Made by a program: the position numbers and the translations under genes. A model generated the notes under the pieces. It ran no database searches and had not been told where the DNA came from. It saw nothing but the letters and a program-made list of their open reading frames with translations. 64,000 nt of DNA from Myotis daubentonii (Eukaryota; Chordata; Mammalia; Chiroptera; Vespertilionidae), in NCBI RefSeq assembly GCF_963259705.1, contig NC_081849.1, positions 61,042,093 to 61,106,092 on the forward strand, given 5' to 3'. How positions within the stretch are numbered: the stretch's first letter is position 1; every line of letters starts with the position of its first letter. Shown here in pieces: positions 11,701 through 25,800 of this stretch.

Positions 11701-14700
11701 TGCAGTAATTGAATATTTTCTCGGGCTGTATGGCATGTGGCACCATCTTGTTGAAATCACATGTCGTCCACATCCATATCTTGCAATTTAGGCATAAAAA
11801 ACTGGATTATCATGTCGCGATAGCGAGCACCATTAACTGTTATTGCCAGCCTCATTTTGGTCATGGAAAATTTCAACAAAAGAGTGCGTATGTGCCAGCA
11901 AAGCTGTGGAGGCCATTTACCGGATATGCTATTCCATATATAACCCTATACTATATACTTTATGAATCAATAAAAAATTTACAATTTTTAATTATACACC
12001 TGTGTTTTCTATCAAAATTACTTCTTGCGTGAATTTTGGGACACCCTTTTGTATACACTCAAAAGTCTGAAAGTGAAGTGTCACAAAACTATGTTATTCT
12101 TACTACTGTAATACCACATTTTCTCTTCCATGTCATTCCATTCCATTCTGTGAAGAGACCAGTGTGAAACATACTGATCTGAGAAATTGATGGACCTGCA
12201 CAAGAATAGGGATGCGAATAAGAAGAATTAAGCTCTACATTTCAAATGTTTTCTTAGTCATCATCACTATCTCCTACCCAAGAACCACCCCCCAAACAAA
12301 CAACAAAACACTTGATATTTACCTCTTCCTATAGTTTCGTAAACATTACCTCAAATTGGCCTTTGAGAATTTGTAGCCATTTCGATCCAGCAGTTGTGGG
12401 CTGCATGACATCATCCCTGGAGTGAAGTCCATTCAGTGTAGCCAGGAGACCTTCTGCCTCTCGCTTTGTCCACAGTCCCAGCTCAGAGGAGGCAATGATA
12501 TTCATATTATTTAAATTCATTAACTTAATAACATCCCTCCCTTCATCTCCTACCCCCCACCCCGGGGTGCTTAAAGGCCAGCTGAGAGGACACTTGAAAT
12601 TGTTTTATAAATGAACGGCCTCTACAAATATGAAGACTATGGGGCTGTTAGGTTCGGTATTTGTAACCCTTACCTTTTTAAAAATTCCCTTCCAGATTTC
12701 TCAGTTGAATGCACTGATTGCACTTCTGCTGGGAGAGCTGCTCCCTGGAGACAGGCAGAAGGTCATGACGATTTGCACCATAGACGTTCACGCCAGGGAT
12801 GTGGTGGCAAAGCTCGTTTCTCAGAAGGCAAGTTGTTCGTAGGGATTTCATCCCTGAAGGGTTTTGGCCAGTCAGGAGCCTCTGATCCAGATCATCCAAA
12901 AAATTAACCCAGGGTGGAGAAGCCTGAGAAGTCCCCATGTTCACCTCTGTCTCCAGCTTCTCTGCACCAAATCACCCCAGTCTATTGGCCAGTGATGATC
13001 CCCTCGGGGGCTCACCCAGCCAATAGCAATACAATTTGTCATTGAAACCATTTCTGCATGCCTTCGATTGTTTTCCTTTTGAAGAAAGAGAAATGTTGGT
13101 CACACCTTGTCTTTTCCTTTCAAGGCTAAGTGACTTTCTTTAAAGCAATTATTTTCTAAACCTTTGAGAGTAGATAACCTTTTTATCCCTTTAAAAAAAT
13201 CCATGTGTCTCTTATATATTGGCATTTTTTTTTAATGTGAAATAATTTTCTTACCCCTTTTCCAAAATATAAATGTAAGGTATGCTTGTCTACTGGACAG
13301 CATTAGTATATCATGCCCATCGCCTACTTCCTCCAAATCCCTTTTGGTTGGGGGGGAGTGGTGGTGGACTCAAGACAATTACTTTCACAATTTGAATGCA
13401 TGTATAGTGAAATGGTTTCTGTTGTTTTTCTAGTTCTTTCTCAAGTTATTAAAGTCCAAGTGAATTTTCGTTTTCTCCACCAAGTGCAAAAAATGCTTCT
13501 TTGGTGTGAGCCATAAACTTGAAAATACTTCTTGATCCAGGCTCAGGACCATTAGTGAATAATGTTCTTTAATTGCTAATCTGAAACTGATCCTTGCAAA
13601 ACACCACTTACCGTGTATTCTCATTTTGATAATGAACCATTGTTAACTACACTCTGAGTATGACCTTGCGCCTTCTTACATATTTTATTATGTTTTATCA
13701 GTGGTGATTTGCTTGCAGAAGGATAAATTATGATTTAAAATATGTCCTTTATTTTGTATTAAAAGAGATACAGACTTTGCCTAATTTCTGATCATCTGAT
13801 GCACATAAGTAGACAATGTTGAGACTTATGTAGATATCAGACAAATTAATAGACAATTTTGGTAACATAAAGTGATTCTAAAAAGATCCTAGAGTCTACA
13901 TTTGAAAGAGACTGGAATTATATTTTCACACTGGACGAAGAATGGATAGACTGAGTAAGATAGTAAAGAATAGCAATGAAAAAAGATACTGTTATTTGAC
14001 TTAATAAAAAATGAAGTGGGAATCTTCTATTAAAGCAGGCTGGTTTTAGAATGGGCAGTTGAAAGTATCGTTTACCTCTGACTTTCAGAAATTATGGATT
14101 CTGTGTCATTTTAGTAGAGACTGTATTTTTTCACCTGATTTCAGTATAAAGTTACAAAAGTGATCAAATGTCCTGGGGTGACTCATGAGAAGGGGAAAAA
14201 CATTGCTTGAAAAAATTGATATTGTTTTAAAATAAAGGCCTTCTCAAAATGACAACTTTAATTACACACACATTTCTTATTAAGTATTCAGCCATCTGCA
14301 TGCAATTACAGTTTGCAGTAGCATGCAAGAGATTTCCCTTTTGTGAGGTTTTTAGAAATAAAATGGAATCAATAGGGTTGATTAGACTAATAAACTAAGC
14401 TTGATGCCTCAAAGCTATTTGTGTCTTACGTGGAATGATCACGTATGTTTTTAGGTTGTCAGTCCCCAAGCTTTTGCTTGGCTGTCTCAACTTCGTCACC
14501 AGTGGGAGGACTCCCGGAAACACTGTTTTGTTCATATCTGTGATGCCCAGTTCCAGTACTTCTATGAATATTTAGGAAACAGCCCTCGACTAGTGATCAC
14601 TCCTCTAACTGACAGGTAACAATACGTTTGAGGTGGAGGGGGTGAAAAACAAGCCTTAAAAGTCCCCTAGCCTGGGTAAAAATGTGTGAGATTGAAAAGG

Positions 14701-16768
14701 AAGGAATGAGAGAAAATATTGAACAGATTGGGAAACAATAGGAAGGCAATATGTAAACGAATGAGTTAAGTAACATAGTGAGGGTTGACATCAGTTAGAA
14801 GCACATTTTCATAAGGAATTGTTTCCATTTGCATAGTACTTTGAATCTTTCGAGGCATTTACCTTTGGCTTTCTTAATTTCTTCCGACAACAAACCTCAT
14901 TTTATGGAGGAGAAAAGGGAGGCATGTTGATGTCAAAAAAACTTAGGTAAGATTATCTGCTTATTGGCAATGTAGACACTAGTCCATGGTCTTCTGACCC
15001 CCCAGTATATGTCTTCCCACTAGATCTTCTGTCTGTACTAAGACAAAAATAAATCCTAAATCTTCTGAAAACCCATGTAAGGCACTTGCTATTTGTGGGG
15101 TTTTCCTTTTACAAATATTAAATTCTGCCTTTGCATAATTTTTCTCAGTGTAAGAACTGCTGAATCTTTGCTGCAGAAAGAAGTATTATAATCTAAATGT
15201 GTATAGCAACATATTTAAACTGAATTCCTAAAATACATTTTAATATAATAATTTGTCTTTGTATATATTTCCTTTATACTTTGAAGTAAGTATATATTAT
15301 TTGCAGACTATGTATTTATATATATTTACACATTTCAGTGTATTCATGAAGTAGTAGTTTAATTCATCAATGTTTAATTCATCAATGTTTAATTCATCAA
15401 TGTTTAATTCATCATTGTTTTATAAACAATAGTTTGAGATGCCATCTGCCATATTAATAGTATTTTTACCTAGAAATATCAGAAAGTCTGTAGCATTACA
15501 AATCAGGTGTTATTTGTATTCAAGTACATAGCTCTTAGGAAATGAGACAAACAGATAAAGCAATACATTTTTCTCTATTATCGTTCAACAACCAACCTAA
15601 AAGAAAGTGACTATGAAATATTATCCTGACTTGTATCATTGCCACAAACAAATCAAAGGCATATCAATATTGTGTGCTACTACCCCATTCTAGATGTTGA
15701 CTTCTTCAACTTTAGAGCAAATTGGATTGCCCTCAATGTTTTGTAGAAATCTACTACTAGACTGTAATATGTGTTCTCTGTTGCCGAAAGGTGTTACATT
15801 ACTCTAACTCAGTCACTTCGCCTAACCATGAGTGGGGCTCCCGCTGGCCCCGCGGGTACAGGGAAAACCGAAACCACCAAAGACCTTGGACGTGCCCTTG
15901 GCATGATGGTTTATGTGTTCAACTGCTCAGAGCAAATGGACTACAAAGTAAGTTAGTTATGCGATGATGTATTCTAACATTGTTCCTGCTTCGAAATGAT
16001 TCGAAACAATAGCTCCAGTGCCCCCTCTGTTGAATTCTTCATGCCTCGCTCCATCATTTTAGTCCATAGGAAATATCTACAAGGGATTGGTGCAGACAGG
16101 AGCTTGGGGTTGCTTCGATGAGTTCAACCGGATTTCTGTGGAAGTTCTGTCTGTGGTGGCCGTACAAGTGAAAATGATACATGATGCCATCAGAAACAGG
16201 AGGAAGAGGTGAGGGCACAGGGCTTTTGTTCTGTTGTCACACGTAGTAATGCAGTAAACATGGGGTGATGCAGTGAACTTCACCTTCACAGTCTGTGCTG
16301 ACTCTCCCTGTCTCATGAAATGGAGAAAATAAGAGAGACTGGCTACTTTTGAATAATTATTTAGAATACTCTCCCACATTTTAATTAATTGTTTTTAAGC
16401 ATTGAATACAGCAAAGGTATATTATTTTAATCACTTAAAAAATAAACACTCTGGAATGCTACATTCGGTGATCGGTTCTCAATCCTGATCTTACTTGGCC
16501 TCTGGGCAGCATCTTACTGGGTCCCTCCCTTCTGGGGACACATTTTCTTCACATGAGTTTCAGGATACCAGTCTTCCCACCCTCAGGGCTGTTACTTCTC
16601 ACCTATAAAATGGGGGAAAGTATAGTACTCTACCTGATAGGTTACTGTGATGACTAAATGTAAAGTACTTGGATAAATGCTTATTTGGAGTAAGTATCAG
16701 CGATAGCTACTTTTTAATACTGTTATTTCATGACCTATTAATTCAGGGTGACTGGCCCCAATCCTTAG

Positions 16769-16858
<90 letters not shown>

Positions 16859-19800
16859 TTCTTCCCTTTGTGATTTCATCCAGTCACATGACCTTCAATA
16901 CCACCCGTATGCTGCTGGCTACCAGCTGCCCAGACCTCGTTTCTCCGACATCTAGACTTACATAGGCAGTGCCTGTCGGGGCATCTCAAGACTCCATTTG
17001 ATGTCTCATAGTCCTCTCATATTTAATATATTCAAAGCAGAAATTCTGGTCTTTCCACCAACACCTGCTTTGTTAGTTGCCCCATCCCAGTAGATAATAG
17101 CCTCATTTTCTTCCAGTGACTTGGGCCACAAACTTTCCAAATATATCCAGAACCTAACCACTTCTCAACATGATGCCACATCCCAAGAGATAAAAGACAA
17201 CAGGAGTTGATTTGATGGCTTAATTTAAGAAATAATTATAGTACACAGTTGTGGTTTTCATTGTAACGTTTTTGGTATACAGTAAATAATGTAAATCTCA
17301 ATTATCTGACCTGCCCATTCACCCCCTATGTTTTAGGGTATTTTGCTCAGCTAGGAACATTGCAATCTCCCCATCAGGGAAAGATGATCTAGCCCCTTAA
17401 ACCTGTGAACCTAATGTGAAGTTTCCAGTTATTATCATAATTACAGCTGCATACTTCCACCTTCTAGAACACCTCCCAGGCCCTCCACCATGTGGCTCTG
17501 AGATACCAGATTCCTGTGCCTTACTGGCCCCTACTGTAATGCCATGTGAGAAAAGTTAGGTTCTTGCCTCTTTTATTCCCTGATAAGTTGCTTGAACTTT
17601 TAGTTAAAATCTTATTATTTGATGTAACCCAGATGTCATTGGAAGCCATCTTTCCTTATGGAGATTTATATAAGTGACACATGCAAGGATTTCTGAACAC
17701 TGCCCCATTCCTCTTGGGAGCCTCCCGTGTCTCCACGTCTGCATACATATGCGTTGTACCTGTCCATCTCCGTGCTAGTCCATCTGGAGCTGGCTGGCTC
17801 CTTGGTGACTTCATGTGTTTTACTAAGGTCTGTTGACACTGAGGATTTAAGAGTTGGGACCATGCCTTCCCCACAGAGTCTTCAGCATCTTGCTGGCTCT
17901 ACCCTCGAGGTCCATACCTGTGACTTGTGGTTATTCCTGTGCTCTTTAGCCACCTCTCTTTCTGCAAGAAGCCCTTCCAGCCCTATGTCCGATATTCTGG
18001 GAATAAAGATTTCTCCGTTCTTACCTTGGCTATCCATAATCTACCTTCTCTTAATGTTCCAAGTACCTAAGAAGCTCATAGTCCTAAAAATTGTGGATCT
18101 TTTCCCTTCTCATTCTATGTTGTAGGCCTGGCTCCTTAACTACTCTAGTCCTCCCCTCTCTCAACAAGCACAGCCTTATACCTTGTCTCATTTACTTCAT
18201 GTGAAAGTTCCTTCAATTTGACTCTCCTAGCCCTTTGCCATTCCATTGCCCTGGCCCTCAGCAGCCTCTGGGCCCTTGCAAATCCTGCTGAAAATCTTTC
18301 ACTGCTTCTCCAGTGCCTTCCAGTGCTGATAACAGCAGTAGCCAGAGCTACCATCTGTTGAGTATGTACCATGTCCTAGGCACTGTGCTCTTAGCCACTT
18401 ATATCCATCATCTCTTAATCCTCATATAATCTAAGGAGGTGGGGGATGTTATTATCCCTTTTTTTAAAAATTAGATGAGGGAATTGGAACATGCCTAAAG
18501 TGATATAGCTGGTCTCTGAATGCTTACAGTCTGGCTCCAGAGCTAGCTGTCACCATTCTACTTCTCTGTTGTTGACAATGGGTATTTGTTGTAAAAGGGA
18601 AGAAGGGAGAAATGGAGGGAGAGAAGAAAGGAGAGGGAGGACAAGCAAATAGACAAAGACTGAGCAAGAAGATCCTTTCTCCTCTTAACACAGGCATCTT
18701 CTATTTGTGCAGTATCTCATTCAAAGAATTGCAGCCCACATTGGAAGGCAAAAATGGCCTCACCTTTTATTAACTGTTAAAGTAGTCAAGTCCTCATTTT
18801 TACATTCTAGCTTTGTATGGCTAAAATAGGAAAGAATACTTCCCAGATCTGTGGTTCCTTTGGGGGAGATGGAGTGCATTTTTAATAAACATGCTTCAGA
18901 GCATACTCAAAGTATGTATGCTGGTGAATTTTAAAGAAAATTACACAGAATAAACAGCTTCCTAATAATGTTTGCATTTGCCAGTGGTTTGCATTTGTCA
19001 ATGTGCATTCATATTCAGTGAACACGTTTAATTTCATCAACATTCTTCTTATGGCAGATTTGTATTTCTCGGGGAAGCTATCACACTGAAGCCATCAGTT
19101 GGAATATTTATTACCATGAACCCGGGATATGCTGGTCGAGCCGAATTGCCGGAAAATCTCAAAGCTCTTTTCAGGCAAGTGTTACGCTTTGCGATTTAGC
19201 ATCTGGAGCTCTCATGCCACCTAACGTTGCTGGTTTGCACTGTTCAGTGATGTATTTTTACTTGAGACTGTGGAAAGCCCCTTGTTCCCTCTTAGGGATC
19301 ACTTTATGGAGAGAACTTTCTCCATGAAAAATGAACGCTTTTGAAATACGAAACCGGACCCAAAATCATTCCTTAAAAGTCATGGTACATTTGAACATTT
19401 AATACTAGATTTTGTGTAGTGATATTTTTATTATAAACATAATTTTCACAAGTGATAGACTATTTGGAAAATACAGAAAAGAACAAAAAAAATTACAGCT
19501 TCACTACCCAGAAATAATGTGGTGATATTTTTTTTCTACTCTCTCTTATAATTTGTATTTTATGGAGTGAAGATAGTAGGTTAGACATAATTTTTATTTA
19601 GTTCTTAATATTTTGACACAAGTACTTTATCATAGTATTGAATATGCCCTGGAAAGGCCATTTTATGTAGCTCCAAAACAGTCTCTCTCCTGGCTTGTTC
19701 AGACTTTTCTTAACCATCCCCTGGACATACAGGGTTGGTGGGGCTGGTTTTTATTTTTTTGTTTTTTTTCCAGTTTTTTACGATCCTAAAATAACAGGCT

Positions 19801-22800
19801 ATAAACCTCTCTTCGCATAAAGAGTTATCCTCATTTCTGATTATCACCCAGAATAGATTGCAACTCGTAGAATTCCTTGGTGAATGATTATAAGGCCTAT
19901 TGATGACCTCCTTCCCAAAAATACTCGCCAATAGATACACCTCTTAGCAGTCTCTCAGAGAGCCTGTGCTATTGCCTTTGAACCAGTTACCTCATATTTT
20001 AAACCAACTTCATGCAGGTATAATTCCATACAATAAATGCTCCAATTTAAGTGTATAGTTGGCAGAAACACCACCACAATCAAGAAATGGAATATTTCCA
20101 ACCACCTGAAGTTCTCTCGTGCCCTTTGAGGTTCATCCCCACACCAGTGATGTGTTTTCTGTGACTTTAGGTTCAACCTGTCTTTCCTAGAGTTCATGTC
20201 AATGAAACCATGCAGCATGTACTTGTGTTGTATTCTTTCCTTGAACATCATGGTTTTGGGATTCTTCCAAGTTAGAGTGTACCAATAGTTGGTCCTTTCT
20301 GTTGCTGATGAGTATTCTCCTGTGTGCACGTACTACCGTTTATTTACCCAGTCACCACTTGATGGACATCTGGGTTGTTTCTAGTTTGGGACTATTTTGA
20401 ATAAAACTGCTGTGAACGTCCTTGTACAATCTTTGTGTGAACATAAGTTTTCTTCTGGGCAAAGGTCTGTGCATTGAATTGCTAAGTCACATGGCAAATG
20501 TACGTTAACTTTATTAGAATTTGCCGATCTGGTTTCCAAGATGGTGGTAGCATTTTACATTTGTTCTACATTCTTGTCAGGATTTTGGGTTTCGGTCCGT
20601 CTGGAGGATATGTGGTGGTTTGCCATTGTGGGCTTTCCTTGCGTTTCCACGAGGGCTAATGCTGTTGCACATCTTTTCATGGAACTGGCCATTCCCTTGC
20701 CATCTTTTGGGAAGTGCTGTGTTCTGGGTACCATTTCTTTATTAAATACATATATTGCAGATGTCTTTCTCTCAATTTGTAGCTCACATTTTCATTTTCT
20801 TAGTGGTGTTCATCAAAGATGGAAGTTTTAAATTCAATGAAATATTTATCAGGTTGTTTTATAATATTCCTCTCATAGTCAGGAAAGTTTGGTTAGTCCC
20901 AGGTTGCAAAAATTTCCAACTGTGTGTTTTTCTAGAAGTTTTTTTTTTGTAGTTTTTGTACAGGTTTTCTTTTTTTCTGTTAATGTGCTGAATTATATTG
21001 ATTTTTTCAAATGCTAAGCAAGTCAATATTAATTCCTGTGATAAACTTCACTTGGTCAGGAGATATTATTTTTATGCAGATTGATGGATTCAATATGCTA
21101 CTATTTTGTTAAAAATTTAAAAATCTATGCTATGTTGGATATTGGTCTGTAGTGTCTTTTCTTGTAATATCTTCATCTGGTTTTGGCATCAGAGTAATGG
21201 TGACCTCCTGCAATGAATTGGCTAATCTTCCTGTCTTCTCTATTTGTTATTAAGCGTTTTTATAGGATTGGTATTGTTTACCTCTTAAATATCAAATAGA
21301 CTTAAAATCAATGAAGCCATCTAGACCTAGATTTTCCTATGTGAGAATCTTTTTAGTGATAAATTCAGTTTCTTTAATAGATATGGAATTATTCAGATTT
21401 TTTATTTCTTCTTGAATTTATTCCAAGCAAATCAGCAAACACTACACCTGTGCTTCTGCCATTGTCAGACTGCATCTTTTTCTATGTATCCAGTAACTAA
21501 TATATATATATTTTTAGTTGAAGTGAAGGGTCTTGTTAGCTGTGGTTGACAGAGGTAATTGTGACCTGCTTGCGAGTGGTTTAGAATGTTGGTACAAGTT
21601 AACCACTTGATTTCAGCAATTTGTACTTACTACCTTACCACATTTAAAAACTAAATTTCATATTTACTTCGCAGACCCTGTGCCATGGTGGCCCCCGACA
21701 TTGAGCTGATCTGTGAAATCATGTTAGTCGCGGAAGGTTTCGTGGATGCACGCGCGTTAGCCCGCAAGTTCATCACGCTGTACACGCTCTGCAGGGAGCT
21801 CCTCTCCAAGCAGGTGAAGAGCCTTGTGTTATGTTTTCTGGGTTTTTACATCCCCTTGAAACAGCTTTTGAAACACAGACGCTGTGTCATTTATCGTTCA
21901 AATTAGTTAGACATTTAGAAATACGTTTATGTTTTCTGTAAAATTTTGAAAATCTGTATTTTACAATTCTTAATGTTTTTTTTCTGAAATTAAACTTGAG
22001 ACGTCGTAAGTCTCGTGTTTAATTTGTAGCTAATAAAGCTTTTGTCAATGAGCTATGTGATTTTCTTTAAACTTGACCACTGTTATGATTATAAATGGAC
22101 GTTGATGATGTCTCCCTTGGTTGGTGAGTCGGGTAAACCTGATTTTCTGGAGAACGCCTCAGGAAATGTCCCATTGACATTTTCTCATTTGCTGGTACTC
22201 CTTTATCTGAGAGTAGAGCTTGCTTTTCTTTCTTTCTTTTTTTTTTTTTTTTAACTTTTGCTCTACAATACCCCAGTCTCTGAAATGGGTCAAACTTAAG
22301 TATTTTCTAGTCTCTAGTCATCAGCTTCTTGCCATTTCACTGAGGTTGCTGATATGTCACAAAGATGACACGTTTCAGCATCATTATTTTTAAACTCAGC
22401 TCTTGTGCCCCCTTTGACTTTGGCCCAATGTCACCTTTCATTAATTCCTGGTGACATTATTTCAAAGCCATTCCAGGATAAAGGTATTGGTGAAATTTAG
22501 AATCTGAGAAATTCATGTTGCCATTTTAATAACTGTTAGTTTACATTCTAGGGGGAAATTACAATATATTTAATAATATAGACCAATGTTTATGGCAATG
22601 CTGTATGTGTAAAAGACCCTCCAGCATATCAAACTGTAGATGTAATATATAATTTACATGTATTTTATATTATACTATGTGTTTCATATACATATAAAGT
22701 GACTGGAAAATATCTGTTGTTTTTAACATTTGTCTCTGGATGGTAAGATTGTTGGTATTTTTTTATTTTCCTCATTATTCTTGTTTGTAACATCTTTTTG

Positions 22801-25800
22801 TTCAGTGAGTCCATTTTAATTTTATAATGGGAAACACTCAGAAGAAAAAATGTCACTGACCTCGGGAAGCATGGAGTTGCATGTCTAGTAGTGATATTTA
22901 AATATTTAGTGAGCATCTACTGTATCCAAGATAATATACTTATTTTTTATGATAAGGAAGGGGCTGAGACTCAGAAAAAAATGAAACAAACACTCAGATT
23001 TATGACTTCAAAGAACTTACATAGGAGAGACTCAATTTACATGAGATAAAAATTGGAATACAGTAGAGAGTGAAAAGATTATCATAGTTTCAAGGAAGAA
23101 AAGAACTAATGTTTATTGAATAGTTAGCATATGTTAGCTTTTTAGATCTTTACAAGAGGTTTATGAATTTGGCATTACTCGTTCTATTTTACAGAAGAGG
23201 AAATGGAGTAAAATAACCTGTCCAAAGTCCACAGCCAACAAGTGGTGGGAGCAGGATTTGAATTTAGCTCTTTCTAATCCTTTCTAGGACACCTCCAGCC
23301 AATTAGAAGAGGACGATTTTGGGAGGAAAGGCAGAACAGGCAAGGAGAGAGTTCCCATCTCAGAGAAATGTCGTGGGCGAGATGAGGCAGGCAAATCTGG
23401 CCAGGACAGAAGTGCTGAGTTAGGAGCTCAGTTCACTGATAATTTTTAAGCTGGAGGGATGGATTGGAGAAGAACCAGTGGACATTTTTTGACCAAAAAA
23501 AAACCCCTCAAAAAACCACCCAACAAAAACACATAAGGACAATGGTGAAGATTTTGTTAGCACTTGCTTGTAAGGCTTAAATGTTTAGGAGAGTCACTAA
23601 ATCTTTATGTGCATAATTTCTCCTATATCCTCTTCATTAATATTGTTGCTTCGGTGACTTAGCCCCTGCTCCAATCTCCCTGGCCTCCAAACTTTGCTTC
23701 TTCCCCGTCTCCTTCCCTCCTCAAGCCTCAGTCTGCTTCTCCATCAGTAGCTTTCAAACGATTTTTACCAGGGCCCACAGTAAAAAATGCTTTTTCACTT
23801 GAGGCTTGGCGTACCCACATGTGTGCACAACTGAAACAAAAATTTTCACCAGACACTTCTTGCCTTTGTCATCTGCAGTGCACTCTGATACTCTTCATTC
23901 CGTTCTGTTTTGTTTTATAACTGACAGAATTGATGGTCAAGACCCACTAACCTGACTTCATTCCCCACTAGTGGATTGAAGGGCTCGTTCTTATACCTGT
24001 ATATACTGTTTCTCTGACCACACAGCACTAACTCGTTTTACTTGACCACACCTTGTAAAGTGGGTAGATACTTTCATCTGCCTTTTTACAGATGGGGACC
24101 CTGAGACTTGGCGGGGTTGAGTTCCGCACAGGCACAGCTGAGAGACATGTGAGAGGAGTGTTGTTGCTGTGTGGATTGTGGTGGGGAGGCAGAAGGCCGG
24201 TTCTGGATAATCAGTTAGTTCACTTACCTTTACTGAGCACCTGCCCTGTGCAGGGCACCATGCCAGGACCTAGAAGACAGAAGCGAATAAAATACAGGCT
24301 CTGTTCTCCAGAAGCTGAGAGCCTGTGAGAAGAATCTTCCTTGGGAGTAAGCGGTACTGGTTTATAACGGGATTTTATTGAATCCGTTTTGGCTGTGTTA
24401 AGTGCCAACATGAGGGCCGGAGCATTAGAGAGATGAAAAGGTAGAATAAGGAGGGCAGTCCGAGACCTCGGGCTGGGGGGTGGGGGGAGAGGGACTAACA
24501 AGGCTGTCTGCACCACTTGGACACATGCGCCTGTGGATGGAGGTGAAAATGGAAGTGAGGGAACTCCTGAGTTAGCAGGTCTATTGAGAGAAGAGCAAGG
24601 GAGGTGGATGGAGCCTCGGGCAAATGCGGCCACGAAATGCTGTGGGAAGACAAAAGTTGCTGACAGAGGCAGAGAGTCAGGTGAAAGAAGCAGGAAGAAG
24701 CTGAAGGGACATGATTTTCACAATTGGAAAGAAGGGGAAATAGCACTTCACGTGGTCAAAGCATGTACTTACCTGAACCCTTTTAGCTTTCAGCCTTTAC
24801 TTCTGGAACAAGAATCTTACCCCCTCGTACAGTTTCTGAGAACATTTGCCTGTGTTTTGATTTTAGGATCATTATGATTGGGGACTTCGTGCTGTTAAAT
24901 CTGTCTTGGTTGTCGCTGGCTCCCTGAAGCGAGGAGATAAAAATAGACCCGAAGATCAGGTGATGCAATGCCAATGTGATTCTGTGGAGTGCGTAGCCAA
25001 ATGGCTTCATGCAATGACAGGGTGTCCCTGGGTGGCGGGTCACGCATAGCACGACCTTTAAAAACATAGCATGTATTTTTAATGGAGGACATTTCGAGGA
25101 CTGGCATTTCTGATGTTATAATAAAGATCACAGGTATTCTTGACTAAAGGATGGGAGTGTAGGAAAGAAAATGTGATTGTATAAGTGCTTTTGAAATGTC
25201 AGCTACAAATAATATTTTGGCGGTCATAATCAAATATTCCAGTAATCGATGTTTGATTTCCTCTGAGGAACATTTAGAAAATCTGATTAATCCTGGGGTA
25301 TTAATCCTGAAAAAGTCAGTAAAGACATAATCTAATGGGAGAAGGTATGTCCATTTCATAGGATACAAGATGGACGTGAAGAATGGAGCAGGAAGGTTGA
25401 TCCCCTGACATCAGGGCAATGCTTCGTTGGTTATTTGGAGCTGCTAGGGAGGGCATTGTCTCTCCCAGGAAGAAACAATTACAGCCACATATCCATTTTT
25501 CTGTGTTAAATAAGAAGTGAGATCATGGATATACAGCACTCTGTATACTTACAGTAAATGAGAAGTTGAAAAAGTAGATCTATCCTATGAGGGTTTTGGT
25601 TTTTTTTTTTTTAATGTGAAAGGATATTTATGATGTGATTTTTCTACATTCTTTTTTTCAATCTCTCTCTTCTCTCAGTCACAGTTCATGATGGGGTCAG
25701 GATTTTCTTGCCTTTATTTGTTCTCTTGCTATGCTATTGTTGTTAAAATGCTTGCCTCTTTCTGTACAAATCATCCCGATGTTCAAGTTAACTGCTTTGA

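Larger units (their letters stand above)
5750..12695 (+). other. Intron 2 (6.9 kb), repeat-rich
   Basis: The intron has GT-AG ends and contains an old Ves SINE, an L1 split by a Charlie-like hAT, L2 and MIR remnants, a 212-bp hAT and a fold-back mariner, each listed separately. From about 12060 to 12695 I recognise nothing. Confidence 0.7.
16209..19057 (+). other. Intron 6 (2.8 kb)
   Basis: It contains the CT/AT microsatellite and a MIR-type remnant, listed separately. The 16900-18300 stretch is unique-looking. ORFs around 17656-18125 overlap on both strands and match nothing I know. Confidence 0.55.
19175..21674 (+). other. Intron 7 (2.5 kb), mostly an old L1
   Basis: This GC-AG intron is occupied from about 20010 to 21440 by an old antisense L1. 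I recognise nothing in 19181-20000. Confidence 0.6.

Noticed and set aside
11709..12032. Independent 107-codon + strand gene
   Set aside because: Its C-terminal part is the inverted duplicate of the mariner transposase end also read on the - strand at 11328-11600; the rest is out-of-frame reverse-strand transposase.
16669..16965. Protein with LS- and YI-repeats
   Set aside because: It is a translation of the CT/AT microsatellite.
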